DNA from: Gilvimarinus chinensis DSM 19667
Lineage (GTDB): Bacteria; Pseudomonadota; Gammaproteobacteria; Pseudomonadales; Cellvibrionaceae
NCBI RefSeq assembly: GCF_000377745.1
Contig: NZ_KB898711.1
Span: 186,001 to 250,000, forward strand
Direction of reading: 5' to 3'
DNA length: 64,000 nucleotides
Shown in pieces: positions 26,540-37,100 of this stretch. The position numbers and the translations under genes were made by a program. The stretch's first letter is position 1. Every line of letters begins with the position of its first letter. The notes under the pieces are model-generated. The model was not told where the DNA came from and made no database searches. It was given only the letters and a program-made list of their open reading frames with translations.

Positions 26540-27289
26540 ATGAGCCGACTACTTAGATTCATCTGCCCCTCTGTAATCGCCTTGCTGATCGGCCTGAACG
26601 CTCAGGCCGATACTCAGACTGAGGCACCCAAGCCCCAAGCAAAAACTCCGGAAACCTTTAAAAACATTTATAAAGCCTCATATTACGGCTTCAGCATTAC
26701 CGTAACCCATGAGTTGAGTAATACGGCCAAGGGCAAAAAGCTGCGCTTTTTTGCCGACTCGATGCTCGCCAGCATTGAAGAAATAAGCTATTTCAGCTGG
26801 CCCACGCAAGAGCAGCTGCAGCCAACAAAATACATATACAAACGTCGCGGCTTAGGTCGTGACCGGGATGCAAAACTCGATTTTAATTGGGAGACGGGCA
26901 AGGTCACCAATAACGTCGAAGACAAGCCCTGGAAAATGAACATTCATCCGGGCGTTATGGACAAGATGGGGTTTCAGATGCAGCTGCAGCGCGATTTAAT
27001 CGCCGGCAAGCACGAAAACCTGGTGTACGACATCGCCGATGGCGGCCGTATTAAGCAGTACACCTTTGCCATCGTTGGCGAGGAAGTCTTAGACACTCCG
27101 CTCGGCGAGGTAAAAACCGTTAAAGTCGAGCGCACCCGCAAGGACGACGACCGCGTGACCTACGCCTGGATGGCGCCAGAGTATCAGTACCTGTTAGTGC
27201 GTATGCAACAGCAGGAAGGTGACGACGAGTACACCATTTATATTCATGAATCCGAGATCGATGGTGAAAAGATCTCGAGTTTTGAGTGA
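26540..27289 (+). CDS. DUF3108 exported protein
   Basis: This 249-residue protein has a signal peptide (MSRLLRFICPSVIALLIGL, cleavage near AQA-DT) and a DUF3108 body (IYKASYYGFSITVTHELS, YDIADGGRIKQYTF, EVKTVKVERTRKDDD). The family is periplasmic and its function is unknown. The ATG at 26540 follows AAGGA (26531-26535). An upstream in-frame start inside purN is rejected because it would put extra residues before the signal peptide. It commonly follows purN in related genomes. Confidence 0.87.
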   Translation: MSRLLRFICPSVIALLIGLNAQADTQTEAPKPQAKTPETFKNIYKASYYGFSITVTHELSNTAKGKKLRFFADSMLASIEEISYFSWPTQEQLQPTKYIYKRRGLGRDRDAKLDFNWETGKVTNNVEDKPWKMNIHPGVMDKMGFQMQLQRDLIAGKHENLVYDIADGGRIKQYTFAIVGEEVLDTPLGEVKTVKVERTRKDDDRVTYAWMAPEYQYLLVRMQQQEGDDEYTIYIHESEIDGEKISSFE

Positions 27290-27334
27290 CACTCACTCAT
27301 TTTTAATACACTCACCAAACCAAAGGCATTCACT

Positions 27335-27817
27335 ATGATTATTTCCGACAACTGCATCGCCAGTTTTCACTACACCCTTACCGATAAGGACGGCAAGGTG
27401 CTCGACTCTTCCGACGGTCGCGAGCCTCTAGCGTACCTGCACGGTGCCAGCAATATTATTCCAGGCCTGGAAAAAGAGCTGGCGGGCAAGCAAGCTGGGG
27501 ACAAACTGCAAGTTGCCGTACCCGCTGCCGAAGCCTATGGTGAGCGCAATGAAGCCATGATGCAGGAATTACCTGCCAACATGTTTACCGGTGTAGATAA
27601 AATTGAAGTGGGCATGGAGTTTCACGCTCAAACCGAGAATGGCACTCAGGTAGTCAGCGTTGCCGCTGTTGATGGCGACACCGTTACCGTTGACGCCAAT
27701 CACCCGCTGGCAGGCGTAGACCTGAACTTTGATGTGGAAATCACCGAAGTGCGAGAAGCCACTGAAGAAGAGCAGCAGCACGGCCACGCCCATGGCGCAG
27801 GCGGTCATGAGCACTAA
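27335..27817 (+). CDS. FKBP-type peptidyl-prolyl isomerase, SlyD-like
   Basis: This 160-residue protein has an FKBP domain with an insert-in-flap arrangement (YTLTDKDGKVLDSS, PLAYLHGASNIIPGLEKEL, VPAAEAYGE, NHPLAGVDLNFDVEI) and ends in a His-rich tail (HGHAHGAGGHEH) likely to bind nickel or other metals. It acts as a cytoplasmic isomerase and chaperone; a role in hydrogenase maturation as for E. coli SlyD is possible, but no hydrogenase is seen here. It starts 45 bases after the DUF3108 gene. Confidence 0.93.
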   Translation: MIISDNCIASFHYTLTDKDGKVLDSSDGREPLAYLHGASNIIPGLEKELAGKQAGDKLQVAVPAAEAYGERNEAMMQELPANMFTGVDKIEVGMEFHAQTENGTQVVSVAAVDGDTVTVDANHPLAGVDLNFDVEITEVREATEEEQQHGHAHGAGGHEH

Positions 27818-27828
27818 AACAGTGATCG

Positions 27829-27852
27829 GGGCGACCTCTCGGTCGCCCTTAT
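27829..27852 (+). terminator. Hairpin after the FKBP gene
   Basis: GGGCGACC (27829-27836) pairs with GGTCGCCC (27841-27848) around TCTC. The T stretch after it is interrupted (TTATG), so the terminator is moderate. Confidence 0.65.
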
Positions 27853-28003
27853 GTATTTTCTAATTCCGCCTTACCGGTCTCTTTTCCCTGTCTTAAAATC
27901 TCCCGTCCCCACCGTCTCAAAGAAACCGTTTTAGCCATCAGGCCCCGCTAACACAATTCAGCACTCGCAACGCTCTGATGCAATGCGTTGAGCGAGTAAG
28001 CTA

Positions 28004-28189
28004 TCACCTTGCCTCCACCTTTTCTTCACCGCAGCGCCGACACCGATAGCGAGTAACCAGCCTGCCCTGTTTAACATCAAACTGTTGGCTGGTAACCACT
28101 TCCCACTTATGAAACCCGCTGCGACACAGAGTTTTACCTTTGTGCTTTTGAGCGGGACTTGGGCGTTTAAACGGAACAACGTTGGACAT
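28004..28189 (-). CDS. Small zinc-ribbon-like protein
   Basis: This 61-residue basic protein begins MSNVVPFKRPSPAQKHKGKT and has C22-x4-H27 in CRSGFHKWE and C50-x2-C53 in CRRCGEEK, a four-ligand arrangement that suggests a zinc ribbon. I recall similar short proteins in Pseudomonas and relatives that start MSxVxPFKRP, so I regard it as a real gene rather than a chance frame, but I know no function. An overlapping frame (27958-28179) lacks such features. It is divergent from ppk2. Confidence 0.65.
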   Translation of the reverse strand: MSNVVPFKRPSPAQKHKGKTLCRSGFHKWEVVTSQQFDVKQGRLVTRYRCRRCGEEKVEAR

Positions 28190-28298
28190 AAACTAACCTA
28201 TGACCTAAAAGGACGATTATTGGCATACTTAAGGCTTGTGAAAGCTAACAGCCGAGTGAGTATATTACGCTGGCCACATCATCACGCAAGGAGCTTCA

Positions 28299-29123
28299 AT
28301 GTATACCCCATCTGATATTGAGTTGCGCAACAGGAATATCGACATTCGCGATTTTGACAATAAGCGCCCTGCTATCAAGGAAAAAGACACCTACAAAGCA
28401 GAACTCAAGAAGTGGCAAAAGAAATTGTTGCATGTGCAGCAGGCGTATTACCACAGCGGCAGGCGCGCCATTATTGTTTTTGAAGGCTGGGATGCCGCGG
28501 GTAAAGGCGGTGCGATTCGCAGGGTTACCGAAAAACTCGACCCACGCGGCTGCACGGTTCACCCTATTGGTGCACCCAAACTGGAAAACCAACAAAAGCA
28601 CTACCTTTACCGTTTTTACACCAAGCTCCCCGAGGCCGGCTGCCTAGCCATTTTTGACCGCAGCTATTACGGCCGAGTGCTGGTCGAGCGAGTGGAAGGT
28701 TTTGCTAAACCCAGCGAATGGCAGCGAGCTTACCAAGAGATAAACGAGTTTGAACGTTTATTAACCGACGATGGCGCACGTATTGTTAAGCTGTTTATTC
28801 ATATCGACAAAGAGCGACAATTGGAACGTTTCGTTCAGCGTTTACACGCTCCCTATAAACGCTGGAAACTGACCATGGAGGACGTGCGCAATCGTGAAAA
28901 GTGGCCAGATTACGAACTCGCCATCAACGACATGGTCCGCTATACCGATACCCTAGCCTGTCCCTGGCACATCATTTCAGGTCATAACAAACGCCATGCA
29001 CGCGTTGAAGTCTTAAAAACTCTGGTACACAGCCTGAGCAAAGGTGTCGATATCAAGCCACCCCCCTTTGACCCAGAGCTTGTGAGGCTCGCGAAAAAAC
29101 AATTAGGCCTAACTATAGAGTAA
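28299..29123 (+). CDS. ppk2: Polyphosphate kinase 2 family protein
   Basis: This 274-residue single-domain PPK2 uses polyphosphate to phosphorylate nucleoside mono- or diphosphates, or runs in reverse. Walker A is G63-WDAAGKG-G71, Walker B is FDRSYYGRVLVERVE with D120, and the lid contains HAPYKRWKL. The N-terminal DIELRNRNIDIRDFDNK is typical of the class. Whether it prefers ADP, GDP or AMP cannot be read by eye. The Pit phosphate transporter two genes away fits a phosphate theme, although operon linkage is not evident. Confidence 0.92.
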   Translation: MYTPSDIELRNRNIDIRDFDNKRPAIKEKDTYKAELKKWQKKLLHVQQAYYHSGRRAIIVFEGWDAAGKGGAIRRVTEKLDPRGCTVHPIGAPKLENQQKHYLYRFYTKLPEAGCLAIFDRSYYGRVLVERVEGFAKPSEWQRAYQEINEFERLLTDDGARIVKLFIHIDKERQLERFVQRLHAPYKRWKLTMEDVRNREKWPDYELAINDMVRYTDTLACPWHIISGHNKRHARVEVLKTLVHSLSKGVDIKPPPFDPELVRLAKKQLGLTIE

Positions 29124-29195
29124 GTTAATCAAAGGAATAAAAAAACACTATCAAGCTTTTCATCTGGCTGGAACACCGTTTGCCAACTATGGTTA

Positions 29196-29219
29196 GTTAA
29201 GCCCGCCAAGGGGCTTAAC
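29196..29219. repeat. Inverted repeat between ppk2 and the catalase gene
   Basis: GTTAAGCCC and GGGCTTAAC form a 9-bp stem at 29196-29219, about 60 bases ahead of the catalase start. There is no T run. It could be an operator or a terminator of ppk2. Confidence 0.4.
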
Positions 29220-29280
29220 GGCGAATATGCAATGCAATGTTTGCAATACGATGTAACTTTTTCTGGCCAAGGAGAACACG

Positions 29281-30741
29281 ATGAGCAACGATAAGTACAC
29301 CACTACGGATGCCGGTATTCCCGTCAACAGCGATGAACACTCCCTAACGGTTGGTCCGGATGGCCCAATTGTGATGCACGACCACCAACTGGTTGAACAA
29401 ATGGCCAGCTTTAACCGCGAACGCATTCCTGAGCGCCAACCTCATGCTAAGGGCAGCGGCGCCTTCGGTCATTTTGAAGTCACTCACGATGTCAGTGCTT
29501 ACACCAAAGCGGCTGTCTTTCAACCCGGCACCAAAACGGATGTACTCATGCGTTTCTCTACCGTGGCAGGCGAGCGTGGCAGCCCTGACACTTGGCGCGA
29601 CCCACGCGGCTTTGCCGTAAAATTTTATACCAGTGAAGGTAACTATGATTTAGTCGGTAATAATACCCCGGTATTTTTTATCCGCGACCCCATGAAATTC
29701 CAACACTTTATTCGCTCGCAGAAGCGTCGCGCCGATAACAATATGCGTGATCATGACATGCAATGGGACTTCTGGACTCTCTCGCCCGAATCGGCCCATC
29801 AGGTCACCTGGCTAATGGGTGACCGCGGCATTCCACGAAACTGGCGTCACATGAACGGCTATTCTTCGCACACATACATGTGGGTAAACGCTCAAGGTGA
29901 AAGATTCTGGGTCAAATACCATTTTAAATCTGACCAAGGCGTTGAGTGCATGACTCAGGAAGAAGCCGATAAAATGGCGGGCATGGACGGTGATTACCAC
30001 ACTCGCGATCTGTTCCAGTCCATAGAAAAAGGCGACCACCCTAGCTGGACTTTGCAAATGCAAATTATGCCCTTTAAGGACGCTGAGACTTACCGCTTTA
30101 ATCCGTTCGACTTAACAAAAGTGTGGCCTCACAAAGATTACCCACTTATTGAAGTGGGTAAATTAACCCTGAACCGTAACCCCACCGACCACCACACTGA
30201 AATTGAACAAGCCGCTTTTGAGCCCAACAACATGGTGCCAGGCGTAGGCATCAGCCCAGATAAAATGCTATTGGGTCGTATGTTCGCTTACGCCGATGCC
30301 CATCGCGCCCGCCTGGGCGTTAACTACAAACAGATTCCGGTAAATAAGCCCCAGTGCCCAGTACACAGTTACACTAAAGACGGCGCCATGCGCACCGAAA
30401 ACGTCACCGATCCCGTTTACGCCCCCAACTCTAAAGGTGGCCCGCACGCTGACCCTGAGCGCGCACCTAACATGGAAACCTTTGGTGCCAGCGGTGACAT
30501 GGTGCGCGAAGCTTACACCCTGCATCGCGACGACAATGACTATGTACAGCCTCGAGCCCTGATTAACGATGTTATGGACGATGCCGCTCGAGAGCGCTTA
30601 GTCTCTAACGTCACCGGTCACTTGTGCGACGGTGTTTCCGAACCCGTACTGCAGCGCGCCTTTGAGTACTGGAAAAATATCGATCAAAACATTGGCGAGA
30701 GAATCGAAAGCGCTGTGCGCAAAGAGTTGAGCCAAGGGTAA
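29281..30741 (+). CDS. Haem catalase (clade 3, small subunit)
   Basis: This 486-residue monofunctional catalase decomposes hydrogen peroxide. The distal residues are H55 in [13 protein letters not shown] and N128 in [12 protein letters not shown], and the proximal haem ligand is Y337 in [14 protein letters not shown]. The C-terminus ([15 protein letters not shown]) and the length match small-subunit catalases such as KatA, without a flavodoxin-like domain. There is no signal peptide, so it is cytoplasmic. The ATG follows AAGGAGAACACG. No OxyR motif was recognised upstream. Confidence 0.96.
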   Translation: MSNDKYTTTDAGIPVNSDEHSLTVGPDGPIVMHDHQLVEQMASFNRERIPERQPHAKGSGAFGHFEVTHDVSAYTKAAVFQPGTKTDVLMRFSTVAGERGSPDTWRDPRGFAVKFYTSEGNYDLVGNNTPVFFIRDPMKFQHFIRSQKRRADNNMRDHDMQWDFWTLSPESAHQVTWLMGDRGIPRNWRHMNGYSSHTYMWVNAQGERFWVKYHFKSDQGVECMTQEEADKMAGMDGDYHTRDLFQSIEKGDHPSWTLQMQIMPFKDAETYRFNPFDLTKVWPHKDYPLIEVGKLTLNRNPTDHHTEIEQAAFEPNNMVPGVGISPDKMLLGRMFAYADAHRARLGVNYKQIPVNKPQCPVHSYTKDGAMRTENVTDPVYAPNSKGGPHADPERAPNMETFGASGDMVREAYTLHRDDNDYVQPRALINDVMDDAARERLVSNVTGHLCDGVSEPVLQRAFEYWKNIDQNIGERIESAVRKELSQG

Positions 30742-30756
30742 TCAATAGACCGACCA

Positions 30757-30776
30757 GGCACTCCGGCCGGGGTGCC
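30757..30776. terminator. Hairpin between catalase and the Pit transporter
   Basis: GGCACTCC and GGGGTGCC pair around GGCC (30757-30776) between the convergent catalase and pit genes. It lacks a T run, so its strength as a terminator is uncertain. Confidence 0.4.
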
Positions 30777-30785
30777 ACCCCAGCG

Positions 30786-32384
30786 TCAAAAGAGCTGTCT
30801 TAACACTAAAAAACACCCTGCCGATAAAAGACCTGCCGCAGGCAAGGTGATGATCCAGGCTAAACCGATGGGCTTCATCAGTGACCAGTTCGTCTGCCGA
30901 TTCACCAAGCCAATACCAAGCACTGCACCGATTAGAATATGGGTACTGGAGACCGGCAGCCCCAGCAATGACGCCAACATAACAACGGCCGCAGCGGCCA
31001 GTTCCGCCGCAAAACCCGACGCCGGGTGCATCTGAGTTAGATTATGCCCGACGGTTTGAATCACTTCTTTACCCACAAACCATAAACCACCCACCAAAGC
31101 GACGCCAAAAGTAATCATCACCACCGAAGGAACCGCTGCTTCAGCACCCACCACACCTGTACGCAAAACATCGAGAATAGCCGCAAATGGCCCAATCGCA
31201 TTCGCAATGTCATTAGAGCCGTGACTAAAGGCAAACCCCGAGGCGGTGAAAACCTGCATCCAACTGAACATTAAAAACGTAGAGCGACTCAAAGAGGTAT
31301 TTTTTAACGTGCGTGCATAAATGTAAGTCGCCATCCAGATACTTGCGGACACCATTCCCACAATTAAAAAGTTATTCAGCGTACTTAAATGTAAATCAAT
31401 ATTTTTTAGGCCTTTGAACAGCAGCATAGAGCTGATAACGGCGCCACCTAGCGCCGCAATAACAGGGACCCAGGTTTCCAAAGCACGTGTTGCTTCAAGG
31501 TTATTTTTACGTTCGTTCACTTCATAAAGTTTGCGGTAATAATCCGTTTCAATATCTTCTTCACTAAAATCAGAGTCCACAAAGATATGGGAATCTCTCG
31601 CCATGGCACTGTTATACGAGATTTTCTGAATCTCGCTTAAACGTTCAAAATCTTTTTTATGTTGTTTTTTTATTTCTCGCTTTTCCTCTCGAATAACCTC
31701 TAACTCAGACTCGGCCTGTTCGTTGTAGCGTAGAATATGCTGCTTAATCAGAGAAAGGAGTGCATAGGAAACCAAACCACCCAACAGTGGCGACAAAACC
31801 CAAGAGATGGCAATAGAGCCGATCTGCCCCCAGTGAACCAGTGATAACGCCGAGTCACTGCCACCGAGTATGGTCCCAAGAGCAATGGAACTACCGACGA
31901 TGCCACCGATAATGGAATGCGTCGTGGACACCGGCAACCCCCTGCGACTGGCAAACAATAGCCAAAGCGCAGCGGCCAAGAGCGCCGCCATCATAATAAA
32001 AATAAAATCCAGCGGTTTTACGGTAAAGCCGGATAAATCTACAATGCCTTTGCGAATTGTCTGAGTAACTTCACCACCGGCAATCACCGCGCCACTCACC
32101 TCAAATACCGCTGCAACCAGCAAGGCCTGCTTAACGGTTAAAGTACCCGCGCCTACACTGGTGCCAAAAGCATTCGCTACATCATTGCCGCCTATGTTGA
32201 ATGCCATAAACAATCCAAAGGCCGATGCAGCGAGGAAAATAGGCAGGTGATGATCTGCGGTGTAATCTATCCCCCAAATTAAAAAGTAACCGCCAACCAG
32301 CGCCAATAACCCTACGAAAAACAGATTGAAGGGTTTATCGGATGATGACTTAAGTGCGGGATCAATCTGAGATGGGTGTGACAT
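30786..32384 (-). CDS. Low-affinity inorganic phosphate transporter, PiT family
   Basis: This 532-residue membrane protein couples phosphate uptake, as metal phosphate, to protons or sodium. Both PiT signatures are present: [20 protein letters not shown] near the N-terminus and [17 protein letters not shown] in the second half, plus [19 protein letters not shown] and its C-terminal copy [19 protein letters not shown] charged cytoplasmic segment of about 80 residues (about 215-295) divides the two halves, as in larger bacterial PiT proteins. No PhoU-like gene is adjacent. Confidence 0.93.
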   Translation of the reverse strand: MSHPSQIDPALKSSSDKPFNLFFVGLLALVGGYFLIWGIDYTADHHLPIFLAASAFGLFMAFNIGGNDVANAFGTSVGAGTLTVKQALLVAAVFEVSGAVIAGGEVTQTIRKGIVDLSGFTVKPLDFIFIMMAALLAAALWLLFASRRGLPVSTTHSIIGGIVGSSIALGTILGGSDSALSLVHWGQIGSIAISWVLSPLLGGLVSYALLSLIKQHILRYNEQAESELEVIREEKREIKKQHKKDFERLSEIQKISYNSAMARDSHIFVDSDFSEEDIETDYYRKLYEVNERKNNLEATRALETWVPVIAALGGAVISSMLLFKGLKNIDLHLSTLNNFLIVGMVSASIWMATYIYARTLKNTSLSRSTFLMFSWMQVFTASGFAFSHGSNDIANAIGPFAAILDVLRTGVVGAEAAVPSVVMITFGVALVGGLWFVGKEVIQTVGHNLTQMHPASGFAAELAAAAVVMLASLLGLPVSSTHILIGAVLGIGLVNRQTNWSLMKPIGLAWIITLPAAGLLSAGCFLVLRQLF

Positions 32385-32594
32385 AGGTTGTCTCTGCAGC
32401 AGCGATTGAACCGGGGAAAGCGTTTGGCTTTCCCGCCAAATTCAATGCTGGCAAAGAATTATTGCAATATAAGGAAATGATTGAGACAGAAGACCGCTAA
32501 AGGTCTTGGGCATTCAAGCCGATAAGGTAATGGCAAAGGAGGCCTAAGTAATATCGGCCCCTGGCGGAAGAGTCCGACGTGGATACCGAGCTGA

Positions 32595-33476
32595 TCAAGC
32601 CTCGCCCGAACCACGCAACATGGCCTGCACCAGCTCATTCACATCAAATTTGGTCAGCGCTTCATTAGCCCCCACCTGATGTGCCTGACTGACACTGATT
32701 TCACTGGAAATGGAGGTATGCAAGATAATATAAGCCTTGGCGAGTGCCGGTTCATCTCGCACGGCAAATGCCAACTCGTAACCGTCTAGCCCAGGCATTT
32801 CAATATCGCTTACCAGTAAATCGATGGGGCTACCGCTGGCGGCGCTCTCGCGCATGATATCCAGCGCCGTCTGGCCGTTAGCCGTCATGCGATATCCAAT
32901 ACCCAAATAGTCAAGCGCATCGGACAACTGCTTACGGGCTACCGATGAATCATCCACCACCAGTATGTTTAACGCTTGCAGACGCGCCGCTTGCTCGGGG
33001 CGTAAATTCTCACTTGCCTGAACTTCCTCAGCCCCATAAATCACTGAGAATATATGCTCTACATCAATAACCTGAACCAGTTGATCCTCTACCCGGGTAA
33101 CTCCCGTCACACAGGCGTTACGCCCCAGGCTTTTAGGCGGAGCCTCGATTTCACGCCAGCTTTTTTCCGAAATACGATCTAATGCCCGCACTAAAAACCC
33201 AACGGTTTTGCGCTGACAATCGGTAATAACAATGTAACCTGCTTTAGCTTCATCGCCGCTTAAGCCACGCGCCCCTACCGCTGCGGCCATATCAATAACC
33301 GGCATAGTGGTGCCCCGAATATTCGCTGCACCGATAATCGATGGCGCCGAATCAGGCATTGGCGTCAGCTTGGTAAAAGGTACAATTTCACGAATTTTTA
33401 AGGTACCTAAGGCAAACTTCTGGGTTGGTGTTAACCAAAATAATAAGAGCCCCTGACTGCTGTTTTCAGTTTTCAT
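32595..33476 (-). CDS. cheV: Chemotaxis protein CheV (CheW-receiver hybrid)
   Basis: This 293-residue protein joins a CheW-like coupling domain (about 5-150: FALGTLKIREIVPF, IIGAANIRGTTMPVIDM, VTRVEDQLVQVIDVE) to a receiver domain (about 168-290: ILVVDDSSVARKQL with D175/D176, phosphoacceptor D224 in LVSDIEMPGLDG, and a conserved Lys in ALTKFD). CheV links receptors to CheA and allows adaptation by phosphorylation. No other chemotaxis gene lies nearby, so this is an isolated copy. Confidence 0.93.
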   Translation of the reverse strand: MKTENSSQGLLLFWLTPTQKFALGTLKIREIVPFTKLTPMPDSAPSIIGAANIRGTTMPVIDMAAAVGARGLSGDEAKAGYIVITDCQRKTVGFLVRALDRISEKSWREIEAPPKSLGRNACVTGVTRVEDQLVQVIDVEHIFSVIYGAEEVQASENLRPEQAARLQALNILVVDDSSVARKQLSDALDYLGIGYRMTANGQTALDIMRESAASGSPIDLLVSDIEMPGLDGYELAFAVRDEPALAKAYIILHTSISSEISVSQAHQVGANEALTKFDVNELVQAMLRGSGEA

Positions 33477-33619
33477 TACGGTACTACCTTCTCCTAGATC
33501 GCATTTATTCTAGCAGCGCCAGCCCCCGAATAACCAGAGGCCTTACCCGCCTTTACCGACGGAACACAACTTGCTTGATGACACAAACAGCTGATATGCG
33601 GACACAGAGGAGAAACCCC

Positions 33620-33874
33620 GTGAGTAAAAACGCTAGATCCAGCATCAAAGACAAGGAGCAATACGAGGCTTTACGGGACCAGGGGGCAAGCAAAGAAAAA
33701 GCTGCCCGTATCGCCAATACACCGCGCCATAAAGCCGCCAAGCGAGGCGGAAAAGCGGCTGCGTATGAGCACTGGAATAAAAACGAACTGTACCAACGGG
33801 CACAGGAAATTGGAATTACAGGGCGCTCAAAGCTAAACAAACAAGAGCTTATCAAGGCATTAAGGGAACATTAG
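33620..33874 (+). CDS. Small basic protein with Rho N-terminal-like motif (DUF7218-like)
   Basis: This 84-residue protein starts at a GTG preceded by GAGGAGAAACCCC. It begins VSKNARSSIKDKEQYEALRDQG, continues with KEKAARIANTPRHKAAKRGGKA, and ends with a Rho-termination-factor N-terminal-like helical motif (WNKNELYQRAQEIGITGRSKLNKQELIKALREH). Such proteins are widespread in bacteria and of unknown function; nucleic-acid binding is inferred from the motif and the basic charge. An upstream ATG in frame (33425) is rejected because that stretch overlaps cheV and lacks a ribosome site. Confidence 0.8.
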   Translation: MSKNARSSIKDKEQYEALRDQGASKEKAARIANTPRHKAAKRGGKAAAYEHWNKNELYQRAQEIGITGRSKLNKQELIKALREH

Positions 33875-34144
33875 TGGTAAAAGGTCCACTCATTACCATG
33901 CTGCAAGTTTAGGTAATAACAGCTTTGCCATGCAGCCTCTGAGTTCAGCTCGCCGAGTGCACAAATGGCTAAAGAGTTGTACAGAGCCTGTCATGGGTAG
34001 GCGTTTGCGCATGGGTCTATTTAGCACAATCCTGTCTAGCACAGCCCTGTGCGCAATCTACTGGCCAGGCAACTGTCGCTGATGGCTTACCCATTACCAT
34101 CGCAACAGACCTTCGCGCTTCGCGGTAAATAGGACTGACAGAGA

Positions 34145-37100
34145 CTAAGGTGTCACTCTAGCCTCAGCAGTATTTAATTTAAATTTCCATTGCTCAAGTA
34201 CAGTCTCGTTTAAATCTAAGCGGCTGGCCAAATAATGTAAACGTTGAGTTGCCTCTCCTTCAGGAGCCAGGTCAAACCGTTGCTTCAGCCAGTACGGAGG
34301 AATCGCTTGGTAATACATTGTCGCAGTGACTGTCAGGGGTTTATCTCGATAATGATCCGCCAAGGGTATACGATATTGCAGTGAATCCTTACCCACAAAC
34401 CCCATGCCTTGATCACGATAGTCCGGATCGTCGGCAACGAAGTGTGGGTCAGTCGCCTCCATAAATTGAGTCATGACTTCACCTTGGGGCTTGAAGTAAG
34501 AGGACGATCGCCAACCATCGGGCAGCAGACGATTATCTTTTACCACATGCACGCGGTGCACAAAGCTGGTGGTAAATGCCTGGGCCCTGTCGCGGTTAAG
34601 CTCTTCGTAGATTTGCACTTGCTGGTCGCTCGTAATCACCTGATGATGGGCCTGATAGCAACCCGCAGGCTTATTATTTGGGTGACCACAGGTGCCATCG
34701 GGTAAAAACTCGGTTGGCAGTGGCTTGCCAGAATGATCAATGATGACACCGGCATCGTTGGTGCGCCCCGAGCTCCATATAAGTTGATCTCCGTCTTTGA
34801 CCAGCAGCTCTATAAACCCTCGACGAAATGCAACACCACTGGGAAATCGGTGCCCTACTTTATTCTTTGCTGTGACATCGACAACAAGGTGGTTCGCCTC
34901 GAACTCCAGCCGATCGATAGTCATAGCCACAGTAGCTTCACGCGCCTGGCGTTTCATACTGTCCAAGGCCACATCAATCCCAAGATTGGACGCGCCGGTC
35001 ATGTAGCTTTGCGGCGCCACCCCCAAAACCGGCTGAAATTGTTTAAACATACTTAATAAAAAGGCATTCAGCCCCACATGCGTATGACGCTTGTACTCTT
35101 TACGTAGCGGCACATCGAGCTCAGCATTTGGCAAGCCGTGATCAGCTTCTGGATAACGGTTGTCTTCTATCGTCGCAATTTTAGTAATCAGTTGCTCAAT
35201 GTTTATATCATCATTGGTGAAACCCGAAGGCATGTGACAATCCTGACAACTTTGGGCGTTGTCACCCCGAGCAAATGCACTGTTCTGCCACTCGAGGAAA
35301 GTGGCCTGCTCAATAGAGTGCGGGTATTCAGAAAACACAGGATTGGTCTCAGCCGCTTGCAATACCGGAAGGTGGGTATCGGTAGAGCCAATATTCGGCA
35401 AGTTGATGGTATGGCAGGTACCACACAACTCTGACTTCTTAATAAAATCGCTTTTCGTCGGGGTTAGATTGAGCGCGTGCTCCATAGGCTTTTTTGCCAC
35501 CGCAAATGGGCCATAAAGGGTATCGGCTGGCGCGGTATTAAAACGTCCGGTAGAGTTATGAAACAGCAAATAAGCCAGTTCTTTGTCAGCGGTGTGGGCA
35601 TTAACCCAACCCTTTGGAGGCATCCAGCTTGAGACGGCTTGTGAATTGGGCGCGTCAATCCGGTGGCACACCATGCAACTGATACCTTCGCGAGCAAGCG
35701 CCCCGTATTTTTGGTACTGCTTTTCTTTTTCGCTGGTTTTTTCAGCCTTCGACAATTGCTCGGTGTAATAGAAATAATCAGTGTCGAAATTTTTATCCAA
35801 CCCTGAGTTTTGATGTGCGTCCATCGTCAACTGACGTTGCCCCATGGCACCGTGGCAACTCAGGCAAGTATTGGTTACGGCTTGCTGAGTTTCTTTTAAA
35901 GGCCCTTTTAAGCCAGAGTCCTCGGGATGCTTGGCGTCTTCCACCAATATTGCCATCTCGCTTTCCAACTGAGCGTGAAAGATGGGATCTCGTCCAGCCA
36001 GCCCCATGGGCGAATAACGCCACTCACCGTACTCGGACAAGTCAAAACCGTCACCGTACCCTGGCCCGGCAGCGACAAACATAGCTGTGCCAAACGTGTC
36101 AGCGCTCAAGCCTCCATGACAGCCGATGCAGTTATCCGAGGTGACATATTCTCTGGGCTTACCGGTTTTCTGCACCACATGGTCCAGCCACTGTTGAGGA
36201 AACTTTTTTACTTGAGAGAGCTTTAATTCAGGTATTTGCGGAAACGTCTGAAGAAATGCTGAATTCACATAGTCATTAGGCGCATTTTTTGAAAAACCCG
36301 TTGCGCCTGCGCTTGCTACGGTATCCACCATAGCGTCACGGTCATGTTCGTTAAAAGATGCATCAGCCTGCGCACGTCGGATCTTTTCCTGGGTCGACCA
36401 CGTCAATTGTTGCAATGGAATGTCAAACACAGCTTTCAACTCAGGGTCTTGCAACAACAATGACAGTGGATAGTTTGAAAAGTGGCTGGCATTGCGCCAG
36501 GAATTATCGTCCAGAAACCGCAGCGGGTCACCATTTGCGTCAAAACCATTAATATTACGCAGGCTGGAAAACGTTAATTCATTATCGGCAGAGGCGTGGC
36601 AACGCAGACACGGCATGCCAAAACCCGATAAGCGAACACCGTTGTTGGCCACATAGGAATTATTCTTGTCATTATTCTCGCGAGTATCCAGCTGGGCGTT
36701 AATCGCCTCAGATTTTGTTTGCAGCTTGCCGTTAACTATTGTCGGAGCGGATACGCTCCCCCAAAACCAACCATCATGAGACGCACCCGAGTCTTTTACC
36801 ATGACCGTCCAGTCCGCTAACTGCTGCAAGCGTATAGATTCATATTCCTCAGAGCTTTTAAGCCTGCGAATATCACGATAAATTTGCGCTGGCGCACCGT
36901 ACATTTCTTTAATAATGATGGCACCATCGGGAATTTCAGCGTGTCTATCACGCTCGCGCTCCAGCAACCAGGTCATTATTTCGGGCGAGTAATAAATTAA
37001 AACGGCAGGGTGGGTACCGTGATACTGGCCGTTAATAAAAGGTCCCGTATCGCGCACCTCTTTGTCGTGACACCAACCCAGCTCAGCGTATTTCCGATCA

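Noticed and set aside
27958-28179. 73-codon minus-strand frame overlapping the zinc-ribbon gene
   Set aside because: Composition is poor, and the alternative frame has the zinc-ligand pattern.
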